Source: Sinotaia quadrata
Lineage: Eukaryota > Mollusca > Gastropoda > Architaenioglossa > Viviparidae
DNA length: 64,000 nt
NCBI GenBank assembly: GCA_028829895.1
Contig: CM054180.1
Location: 119,272,473 to 119,336,472, forward strand
Reading direction: 5' to 3'
Every line of letters starts with the position of its first letter. Within the stretch, counting starts at the first letter, position 1. Below the pieces are notes generated by a model, which worked only from the letters and a program-made list of their open reading frames with translations, did no database searches and was not told the origin of the DNA. A program made the position numbers and the translations under genes. Of this stretch, positions 53,201-64,000 are shown one piece after another.

Positions 53201-53788
53201 CCGTAAGAGGTCGTGAATACTTAAAGTATCTAGAAAACGAAAGGGAGATAAATCATTCTAAAATATGTGCCAAAACCTCAGAAATTGAAAGATCGCAGTT
53301 ACAATGGGACAGACTAGAAAAAGTGGAATGAGAAGAGTTGGATAACAGACCGGGAAAGATAAGGTCTATAAAGAAAAATAACCTTGGCATGGAAAGATAA
53401 GAAAAGAATAGAGTGAAGGAAGAAGAGATGGAGGATTTTGATTTAAGTTGGTTATGGATGGAAGTTGATAGTCATGGTTGAAAAACTGATAAATTAGCCA
53501 GTTACAGTCCCCAAACTTAACATGGAATATAAAGGCAGAAATAAGGCTGTTAAGAAAGTTGAGAAAGGCATAAAAACAGTTACTTTAAAAATCAGTGACG
53601 CTGTGACAGTTCAAAGCACTGAGGTAGTTAGCAAAGAGAGTGCCGGTACGGAGACTGATATAATATCGGTAAAAAGTAATGATGCGGTTAGTACTCAACC
53701 GGAAGACACGCATAACACAGCCAGTACTCAACAGATTAGTGTACAAGCATTCATTGTGACAAACACTGACAGCCACTCCAACATATGT
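53201..53788 (+). pseudogene. Captured cassette, copy 10
   Basis: GAATGA stop plus a further change (AGATAAG) creating another stop in the coiled-coil half. 145-codon second frame from 53522. Confidence 0.5.
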
Positions 53789-54824
53789 AAAATTGTGTCA
53801 TCGTATATTGCAGTAGTACGGTGGATCATGACGTGTCGTTTTCACCATCACGCAAGTGAATGCATCATTTGCAGTGAATATAGGACAACGAATAAATATT
53901 CAGTTTCTGAATTATTAATATTTGTCAATGATGACATATCAGTAAACTTCAGTCTTTAACCTGTCCAGAATATATTACACACTCATAACGCATACACGAT
54001 AGAAATGGTGTGTGTTAGAGTCAATAATATTTTCGTGAAGAAAATATCTTCATTAAAACTTTACGAAAGTAATCAATAGTACTTTACCAATGATATCACA
54101 TTCAATAGTTCTTAAATAAGGATATCAAAGTCAACAATACTTTATAAAGAATATTAAAGTCAATAATAGTACTGTACGGAAAATATCCAAGTTAATATTG
54201 CCTTACGGAAAATATAAAGTTAATAGTAGTGTGTGGAAAATATCAATGTTAATAATATTGTACGGAAAATATCATGTTAATAGTAGTGTACTGAAAATAT
54301 CAATGATAACTGTAGCTATAGAAAAGATCAATGTTAATAGTAGTGTATAGGGTTTTGCTTTTTACTTATTCTGAAATGTAAAATAATGATTTGGGTGCTG
54401 ATTTTAATAATCATTCCATATCCTAAGGCACATCTATCAGTATGACATTCCTCGTGGCAGCACATTAAATCTAAAATCCTGATTATGACAGTGACTACAG
54501 TGTTGTTTGGACTTAATCAGACCTTTAATCCCAAATCGGTGTATGACAAGTGGCAGCACACAAAACTCTAGCATGTTGAAGGAAATGCACTAGTATTTGC
54601 TTACAGAAAGAACAACCTCTATTCTAAACACCCGAGTGACATCAATTTAATTAGACTTTCAAATAATATTTCAGCCTTGTCAACTAAGCTGGAGGTTATT
54701 GTTTTAAGTGATATTAGACGACAGCATTAAGATAAATCTAATCAGACACAGTGAAACGAGCGCAAAGACCGACAACGCACACATTAACATGCTAAAAATT
54801 AATTAACGAGCAATAAACACTTAC

Positions 54825-54874
54825 ACCTCTGCAGCTGATTCTTCGACCTCTTCTGTGGTCGCTGCCACACCCTC
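54825..54874 (-). CDS. Exon B16 (50 nt)
   Basis: EGVAATTEEVEESAAE plus GT; splice sites intact. Confidence 0.76.
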
Positions 54875-55037
54875 CTTGTTAATACAATGCGTTAAGATGA
54901 AAAGTATTCGAAGTATAATATTTGCAAATAGTCAACTTTGATATTTAAAACAATAAAATTTACTCATTTTAACATTGAACTATTGTGATAATGTCTTCTT
55001 CGTTGAGGTGAAGATTTAAATTGTCATTTATGGAATG

Positions 55038-55117
<80 letters not shown>

Positions 55118-55730
55118 TTGACATGGACATATGGATGATGTATGGATGTATAATATGTAATGATGGAAAGACAGATAGAATGATAGATACATAGATTCAT
55201 GGCTGGATGGATTAATGACTGGTGAATGATTGGGAGGATGGAAAAAGATTGATATATATATATATACTGGATAGGTTCGTTTTGTGACAAATTCTGTTGT
55301 GCTCAGAAGCGTGTAAAATGTAGATAGGTAGGACAATGGCTGGATTTGTGACTTGAAAGATCGAACTTTTGTCTGATTAATATTTTCTGTTTCCATAAGA
55401 AATGTACTTTGGGAAGATATACAAATATTTAATGTTAAAATATATGCTAACGTTAACTTTACTCAGTCTATCTATCTATCTGTCTGTCTGTCTATATAAT
55501 GTATATGTATCTGTAGATTCACATATTTGTATGTAACATATTTAACAACCAACTATAAGAGATTTTAGAAAAAAGTAAAAGTATGTTAGTGACTAATAGG
55601 AGCAGATATTTAATACAACTATGGTTATGTATATTCTTTAAACAGATATTTAATACAAATATAAATTATGTATATTCTTTACACAGTGACTTATGTTGTA
55701 TGACATTTCTCTTCAGCACTATTTACTCAC

Positions 55731-55782
55731 CTCTTCTTCTGGTTTCTCTTCGGGTTCAGCCTCCTCTTCTTCTATATTTTGT
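55731..55782 (-). CDS. Exon A17 (52 nt)
   Basis: QNIEEEEAEPEEKPEEE; splice sites intact. Confidence 0.76.
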
Positions 55783-56009
55783 CTTTTCCGTGTGATACAT
55801 AAAGAATGTAATCATTCAACACGTTTTTGTCAATAAACGGACTGGTTGCGTATATTGCACGTATAAAATCATTATGCTTAAAGTCTTTTATATATTGTCA
55901 CACATGTTTGAATAGTTGTCAAGTAGCATTCACATGTTTTCATTATATATTTATTATTAATATGATTAAAGTGTATTATTTTCCAATCTAAGACTATTTA
56001 TTAATACTT

Positions 56010-56597
56010 CCGTAAGAGGTCGTGAATACTTAAAGTATCTAGAAAACGAAAGGGAGATAAATCATTCTAAAATATGTGCCAAAACCTCAGAAATTGAAAG
56101 ATCGCAGTTAGAATGGGACAGACTAGAAAAAGTGGAATGAGAAGAGTTGGATAACAGACCGGGAAAGATAAGGTCTATAAAGAAAAATAACCTTGGCATG
56201 GAAAGATTAGAAAAGAATAGAGTGAAGGAAGAAGAGATGGAGGATTTTGATTTAAGTTGGTTATGGATGGAAGTTGATAGTCATGGTTGAAAAACTGATA
56301 AATTAGCCAGTTACAGTCCCCAAACTTAACATGGAATATAAAGGCAGAAATAAGGCTGTTAAGAAAGTTGAGAAAGGCATAAAAACAGTTACTTTAAAAA
56401 TCAGTGACGCTGTGACAGTTCAAAGCACTGAGGTAGTTAGCAAAGAGAGTGCCGGTACGGAGACTGATATAATATCGGTAAAAAGTAATGATGCGGTTAG
56501 TACTCAACCGGAAGACACGCATAACACAGCCAGTACTCAACAGATTAGTGTACAAGCATTCATTGTGACAAACACTGACAGCCACTCCAACATATGT
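56010..56597 (+). pseudogene. Captured cassette, copy 11
   Basis: GAATGA stop in the first half; 145-codon second frame from 56331. Confidence 0.5.
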
Positions 56598-57633
56598 AAA
56601 ATTGTGTCATCGTACATTGCAGTAGTACGGTGGATCATGACGTGTCGTTTTCACCATCACGCAAGTGAATGCATCATTTGCAGTGAATATAGGACAACGA
56701 ATAAATATTCAGTTTCTGAATTATTAATATTTGTCAATGATGACATATCAGTAAACTTCAGTCTTTAACCTGTCCAAAATATATTACACACTCATAACGC
56801 ATACACGATAGAAATGGTGTGTGTCAGAGTCAATAATATTTTCGTGAAGAAAATATCTTCATTAAAACTTTACGAAAGTAATCAATAGTACTTTACCAAT
56901 GATATCACATTCAATAGTTCTTAAATAAGGATATCAAAGTCAACAATACTTTATAAAGAATATTAAAGTCAATAATAGTACTGTACGGAAAATATCCAAG
57001 TTAATATTGCCTTACGGAAAATATAAAGTTAATAGTAGTGTGTGGAAAATATCAATGTTAATAATATTGTACGGAAAATATCATGTTAATAGTAGTGTAC
57101 TGAAAATATCAATGATAACTGTAGCTATAGAAAAGATCAATGTTAATAGTAGTGTATAGGGTTTTGCTTTTTACTTATTCTGAAATGTAAAATAATGATT
57201 TGGGTGCTGATTTTAATAATCATTCCATGTCCTAAGGCACATCTATCAGCATGACATTCCTCGTGGCAGCACATTGAATCTAAAATCCTGATTATGACAG
57301 TGACTACAGTGTTGTTTGGACTTAATCAGACCTTTAATCCCAAATCGGTGTATGACAAGTGGCAGCACACAAAACTCTAGCATGTTGAAGGAAATGCACT
57401 AGTATTTGCTTACAGAAAGAACAACCTCTATTCTAAACACCCGAGTGACATCAATTTAATTAGACTTTCAAATAATATTTCAGCCTTGTCAACTAAGCTG
57501 GAGGTTATTGTTTTAAGTGATATTAGACGACAGCATTAAGATACATCTAATCAGACACAGTGAAACGAGCGCAAAGACCGACAACGCACACATTAACATG
57601 CTAAAAATTAATTAACGAGCAATAAACACTTAC

Positions 57634-57683
57634 ACCTCTGCAGCTGATTCTTCGACCTCTTCTGTGGTCGCTGCCACACCCTC
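57634..57683 (-). CDS. Exon B17 (50 nt)
   Basis: EGVAATTEEVEESAAE plus GT; splice sites intact. Confidence 0.76.
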
Positions 57684-57846
57684 CTTGTTAATACAATGCG
57701 TTAAGATGAAAAGTATTCGAAGTATAATATTTGCAAATAGTCAACTTTGATATTTAAAACAATAAAATTTACTCATTTTAACATTGAACTATTGTGATAA
57801 TGTCTTCTTCGTTGAGGTGAAGATTTAAATTGTCATTTATTGAATG

Positions 57847-57904
<58 letters not shown>

Positions 57905-58531
57905 GAGAGAGATGGATTGACATGGACATATGGATGATGTATGGATGTATAATATATAATAAATTAAAGACAGATAGACTGATAGATAAATCGATTCATG
58001 GCTGGATGGATTAATGACTGGTGAATGATTGGGAGGATGGAAAAAGATTGATATAGACATATATACAGGATAGGTTCGTTTTGTGACAAATTCTGTTGTG
58101 CTTTTAGAAGCGTGTAAAATGTAGATAGGTAGGAAAATGGCTGGATTTGTGACTTGAAAGATCGAACTTTTGTCTGATTAATATTTTCTGTTTCCATAAG
58201 AAATGTACTTTGGGAAGATATACAAATATTTAATGTTAAAATATATGCTAACGTTAACTTTACTCAGTCTATCTATCTATCTGTCTGTCTGTCTATATAA
58301 TGTATATGTATCTGTAGATTCACATATTTGTATGTAACATATTTAACAACCAACTATAAGAGATTTTAGAAAAAAGTAAAAGTATGTTAGTGACTAATAG
58401 GAGCAGATATTTAATACAACTATGGTTATGTATATTCTTTAAACAGATATTTAATACAAATATAAATTATGTATATTCTTTACACAGTGACTTATGTTGT
58501 ATGACATTTCTCTTCAGCACTATTTACTCAC

Positions 58532-58583
58532 CTCTTCTTCTGGTTTCTCTTCGGGTTCAGCCTCATCTTCTTCTATATTTTGT
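58532..58583 (-). CDS. Exon A18 (52 nt), Glu-to-Asp variant
   Basis: QNIEEDEAEPEEKPEEE. The change is shared with A19, marking these two units as sisters. Confidence 0.76.
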
Positions 58584-58813
58584 CTTTTCCGTGTGATACA
58601 TAAAGAATGTAATCATTCAACACGTTTTTGTCAATAAACGGACTGGTTGCGTATATTGCACTTAGTATAAAATCATTATGCTTAAAGTCTTTTATATATT
58701 GTCACACATGTTTGAATAGTTGTCAAGTAGCATTCACATGTTTTCATTATATATTTATTATTAATATGATTAAAGTGTATTATTTTCCAATCTAAGACTA
58801 TTTATTAATACTT

Positions 58814-59401
58814 CCGTAAGAGGTCGTGAATACTTAAAGTATCTAGAAAACGAAAGGGAGATAAATCATTCTAAAATATGTGCCAAAACCTCAGAAATTG
58901 AAAGATCGCAGTTAGAATGGGACAGACTAGAAAAAGTGGAATGAGAAGAGTTGGATAACAGACCGGGAAAGATAAGGTCTATAAAGAAAAATAACCTTGG
59001 CATGGAAAGATTAGAAAAGAATAGAGTGAAGGAAGAAGAGATGGAGGATTTTGATTTAAGTTGGTTATGGATGGAAGTTGATAGTCATGGTTGAAAAACT
59101 GATAAATTAGCCAGTTACAGTCCCCAAACTTAACATGGAATATAAAGGCAGAAATAAGGCTGTTAAGAAAGTTGAGAAAGGCATAAAAACAGTTACTTTA
59201 AAAATCAGTGACGCTGTGACAGTTCAAAGCACTGAGGTAGTTAGCAAAGAGAGTGCCGGTACGGAGACTGATATAATATCGGTAAAAAGTAATGATGCGG
59301 TTAGTACTCAACCGGAAGACACGCATAACACAGCCAGTACTCAACAGATTAGTGTACAAGCATTCATTGTGACAAACACTGACAGCCACTCCAACATATG
59401 T
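58814..59401 (+). pseudogene. Captured cassette, copy 12
   Basis: GAATGA stop in the first half; 145-codon second frame from 59135. Confidence 0.5.
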
Positions 59402-60437
59402 AAAATTGTGTCATCGTACATTGCAGTAGTACGGTGGATCATGACGTGTCGTTTTCACCATCACGCAAGTGAATGCATCATTTGCAGTGAATATAGGACA
59501 ACGAATAAATATTCAGTTTCTGAATTATTAATATTTGTCAATGATGACATATCAGTAAACTTCAGTCTTTAACCTGTCCAAAATATATTACACACTCATA
59601 ACGCATACACGATAGAAATGGTGTGTGTCAGAGTCAATAATATTTTCGTGAAGAAAATATCTTCATTAAAACTTTACGAAAGTAATCAATAGTACTTTAC
59701 CAATGATATCACATTCAATAGTTCTTAAATAAGGATATCAAAGTCAACAATACTTTATAAAGAATATTAAAGTCAATAATAGTACTGTACGGAAAATATC
59801 CAAGTTAATATTGCCTTACGGAAAATATAAAGTTAATAGTAGTGTGTGGAAAATATCAATGTTAATAATATTGTACGGAAAATATCATGTTAATAGTAGT
59901 GTACTGAAAATATCAATGATAACTGTAGCTATAGAAAAGATCAATGTTAATAGTAGTGTATAGGGTTTTGCTTTTTACTTATTCTGAAATGTAAAATAAT
60001 GATTTGGGTGCTGATTTTAATAATCATTCCATGTCCTAAGGCACATCTATCAGCATGACATTCCTCGTGGCAGCACATTGAATCTAAAATCCTGATTATG
60101 ACAGTGACTACAGTGTTGTTTGGACTTAATCAGACCTTTAATCCCAAATCGGTGTATGACAAGTGGCAGCACACAAAACTCTAGCATGTTGAAGGAAATG
60201 CACTAGTATTTGCTTACAGAAAGAACAACCTCTATTCTAAACACCCGAGTGACATCAATTTAATTAGACTTTCAAATAATATTTCAGCCTTGTCAACTAA
60301 GCTGGAGGTTATTGTTTTAAGTGATATTAGACGACAGCATTAAGATACATCTAATCAGACACAGTGAAACGAGCGCAAAGACCGACAACGCACACATTAA
60401 CATGCTAAAAATTAATTAACGAGCAATAAACACTTAC

Positions 60438-60487
60438 ACCTCTGCAGCTGATTCTTCGACCTCTTCTGTGGTCGCTGCCACACCCTC
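60438..60487 (-). CDS. Exon B18 (50 nt)
   Basis: EGVAATTEEVEESAAE plus GT; splice sites intact. Confidence 0.76.
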
Positions 60488-60650
60488 CTTGTTAATACAA
60501 TGCGTTAAGATGAAAAGTATTCGAAGTATAATATTTGCAAATAGTCAACTTTGATATTTAAAACAATAAAATTTACTCATTTTAACATTGAACTATTGTG
60601 ATAATGTCTTCTTCGTTGAGGTGAAGATTTAAATTGTCATTTATGGAATG

Positions 60651-60740
<90 letters not shown>

Positions 60741-61355
60741 TTGACATGGACATATGGATGATGTATGGATGTATAATATGTAATGATGGAAAGACAGATA
60801 GAATGATAGATACATAGATTCATGGCTGGATGGATTAATGACTGGTGAATGATTGGGAGGATGGAAAAAGATTGATATATACATATATACAGGATAGGTT
60901 CGTTTTGTGACAAATTCTGTTGTGCTTTTAGAAGCGTGTAAAATGTAGATAGGTAGGAAAATGGCTGGATTTGTGACTTGAAAGATCGAACTTTTGTCTG
61001 ATTAATATTTTCTGTTTCCATAAGAAATGTACTTTGGGAAGATATACAAATATTTAATGTTAAAATATATGCTAACGTTAACTTTACTCAGTCTATCTAT
61101 CTATCTGTCTGTCTGTCTATATAATGTATATGTATCTGTAGATTCACATATTTGTATGTAACATATTTAACAACCAACTATAAGAGATTTTAGAAAAAAG
61201 TAAAAGTATGTTAGTGACTAATAGGAGCAGATATTTAATACAACTATGGTTATGTATATTCTTTAAACAGATATTTAATACAAATATAAATTATGTATAT
61301 TCTTTACACAGTGACTTATGTTGTATGACATTTCTCTTCAGCACTATTTACTCAC

Positions 61356-61407
61356 CTCTTCTTCTGGTTTCTCTTCGGGTTCAGCCTCATCTTCTTCTAT
61401 ATTTTGT
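61356..61407 (-). CDS. Exon A19 (52 nt), Glu-to-Asp variant
   Basis: QNIEEDEAEPEEKPEEE, as in A18. Confidence 0.76.
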
Positions 61408-61637
61408 CTTTTCCGTGTGATACATAAAGAATGTAATCATTCAACACGTTTTTGTCAATAAACGGACTGGTTGCGTATATTGCACTTAGTATAAAATCAT
61501 TATGCTTAAAGTCTTTTATATATTGTCACACATGTTTGAATAGTTGTCAAGTAGCATTCACATGTTTTCATTATATATTTATTATTAATATGATTAAAGT
61601 GTATTATTTTCCAATCTAAGACTATTTATTAATACTT

Positions 61638-62225
61638 CCGTAAGAGGTCGTGAATACTTAAAGTATCTAGAAAACGAAAGGGAGATAAATCATTCTAAAA
61701 TATGTGCCAAAACCTCAGAAATTGAAAGATCGCAGTTAGAATGGGACAGACTAGAAAAAGTGGAATGAGAAGAGTTGGATAACAGACCGGGAAAGATAAG
61801 GTCTATAAAGAAAAATAACCTTGGCATGGAAAGATTAGAAAAGAATAGAGTGAAGGAAGAAGAGATGGAGGATTTTGATTTAAGTTGGTTATGGATGGAA
61901 GTTGATAGTCATGGTTGAAAAACTGATAAATTAGCCAGTTACAGTCCCCAAACTTAACATGGAATATAAAGGCAGAAATAAGGCTGTTAAGAAAGTTGAG
62001 AAAGGCATAAAAACAGTTACTTTAAAAATCAGTGACGCTGTGACAGTTCAAAGCACTGAGGTAGTTAGCAAAGAGAGTGCCGGTACGGAGACTGATATAA
62101 TATCGGTAAAAAGTAATGATGCAGTTAGTACTCAACCGGAAGACACGCATAACACAGCCAGTACTCAACAGATTAGTGTACAAGCATTCATTGTGACAAA
62201 CACTGACAGCCACTCCAACATATGT
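61638..62225 (+). pseudogene. Captured cassette, copy 13
   Basis: GAATGA stop in the first half; 145-codon second frame from 61959, the same as in copies 9-12. Confidence 0.5.
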
Positions 62226-63261
62226 AAAATTGTGTCATCGTACATTGCAGTAGTACGGTGGATCATGACGTGTCGTTTTCACCATCACGCAAGTGAATGC
62301 ATCATTTGCAGTGAATATAGGACAACGAATAAATATTCAGTTTCTGAATTATTAATATTTGTCAATGATGACATATCAGTAAACTTCAGTCTTTAACCTG
62401 TCCAAAATATATTACACACTCATAACGCATACACGATAGAAATGGTGTGTGTCAGAGTCAATAATATTTTCGTGAAGAAAATATCTTCATTAAAACTTTA
62501 CGAAAGTAATCAATAGTACTTTACCAATGATATCACATTCAATAGTTCTTAAATAAGGATATCAAAGTCAACAATACTTTATAAAGAATATTAAAGTCAA
62601 TAATAGTACTGTACGGAAAATATCCAAGTTAATATTGCCTTACGGAAAATATAAAGTTAATAGTAGTGTGTGGAAAATATCAATGTTAATAATATTGTAC
62701 GGAAAATATCATGTTAATAGTAGTGTACTGAAAATATCAATGATAACTGTAGCTATAGAAAAGATCAATGTTAATAGTAGTGTATAGGGTTTTGCTTTTT
62801 ACTTATTCTGAAATGTAAAATAATGATTTGGGTGCTGATTTTAATAATCATTCCATGTCCTAAGGCACATCTATCAGCATGACATTCCTCGTGGCAGCAC
62901 ATTGAATCTAAAATCCTGATTATGACAGTGACTACAGTGTTGTTTGGACTTAATCAGACCTTTAATCCCAAATCGGTGTATGACAAGTGGCAGCACACAA
63001 AACTCTAGCATGTTGAAGGAAATGCACTAGTATTTGCTTACAGAAAGAACAACCTCTATTCTAAACACCCGAGTGACATCAATTTAATTAGACTTTCAAA
63101 TAATATTTCAGCCTTGTCAACTAAGCTGGAGGTTATTGTTTTAAGTGATATTAGACGACAGCATTAAGATACATCTAATCAGACACAGTGAAACGAGCGC
63201 AAAGACCGACAACGCACACATTAACATGCTAAAAATTAATTAACGAGCAATAAACACTTAC

Positions 63262-63311
63262 ACCTCTGCAGCTGATTCTTCGACCTCTTCTGTGGTCGCT
63301 GCCACACCCTC
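63262..63311 (-). CDS. Exon B19 (50 nt), most 5' exon in the window
   Basis: EGVAATTEEVEESAAE plus GT. Another A exon should lie just beyond 64000: the right end of the window already shows the intron sequence that precedes A exons in the other units by about 240 bases. Confidence 0.76.
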
Positions 63312-64000
63312 CTTGTTAATACAATGCGTTAAGATGAAAAGTATTCGAAGTATAATATTTGCAAATAGTCAACTTTGATATTTAAAACAATAAAATTTAC
63401 TCATTTTAACATTGAACTATTGTGATAATGTCTTCTTCGTTGAGGTGAAGATTTAAATTGTCATTTATGGAATGCCGAGAGAGAGAGAGAGAGAGAGAGA
63501 GTGAGAGAGAGATGGATTGACATGGACATATGGATGATGTATGGATGTATAATATATAATAAATTAAAGACAGATAGAATGATAGATAAATCGATTCATG
63601 GCTGGATGGATTAATGACTGGTGAATGATTGGGAGGATGGAAAAAGATTGATATAGACATATATACAGGATAGGTTCGTTTTGTGACAAATTCTGTTGTG
63701 CTCAGAAGCGTGTAAAATGTAGATAGGTAGGACAATGGCTGGATTTGTGACTTGAAAGATCGAACTTTTGTCTGATTAATATTTTCTGTTTCCATAAGAA
63801 ATGTACTTTGGGAAGATATACAAATATTTAATGTTAAAATATATGCTAACGTTAACTTTACTCAGTCTATCTATCTATCTGTCTGTCTGTCTATATAATG
63901 TATATGTATCTGTAGATTCACATATTTGTATGTAACATATTTAACAACCAACTATAAGAGATTTTAGAAAAAAGTAAAAGTATGTTAGTGACTAATAGGA

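Overview
This window looks like the inside of one very large animal gene read on the minus strand. It is AT-rich eukaryotic DNA, dense in microsatellites (GATA, GA, AC) and minisatellites, with spliceosomal exons and an hAT-family DNA transposon. There are no operons, bacterial genes, rRNA or tRNA. The host is most likely an invertebrate. A cephalopod mollusc is my guess from the repeat style and the type of hAT transposon, but nothing here proves it.

The coding content is an array of 38 tiny exons that alternate strictly between two types, called A (49-58 nt) and B (44-50 nt) here. In transcript order (high to low coordinates) they run B19, A19, B18, A18 ... B1, A1. Every A exon ends at a GAG|GTGAGT donor and every B exon at a GTAAGT donor, and all have AG acceptors. 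The phases fit: B starts in phase 0 and leaves two bases over, and A supplies the third base and ends on a full codon. Joined, they give 1932 nt, or 644 codons, with no stop. The commonest repeat is 34 residues (17 from B, 17 from A), about half glutamate, with some Ala, Pro, Val and Thr, and no aromatic residue or cysteine. Neither the start nor the stop of the protein is in the window. It resembles PEVK-like or other acidic elastic or linker regions, but I cannot name the gene.

Layout: (1) 1-6.7 kb holds the two most diverged exon pairs with old, poorly matching introns. (2) 6.7-25.4 kb holds middle-aged units of about 4.0-4.3 kb. The last is enlarged by a 1309-bp hAT insertion (22271-23579) with perfect 8-bp target duplications, and by extra rearranged sequence and a 29-bp minisatellite. 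(3) 25.4-64 kb holds young units of about 2.76-2.89 kb. Their B-to-A intron carries a roughly 0.58-kb sense-strand cassette with decayed coding sequence that the older units lack. It was captured once and then amplified 13 times with the exons. Three of these units look identical over exactly 2879 bp each.

Most open frames outside the exons are by-products of microsatellites (Ser-Leu or Tyr-Leu-Ser runs), minisatellites or antisense shadows. The main discovery is the exon-pair amplification itself: a repeat protein growing by whole-unit duplication, with a frame rule under which only pairs of exons can be gained or skipped.
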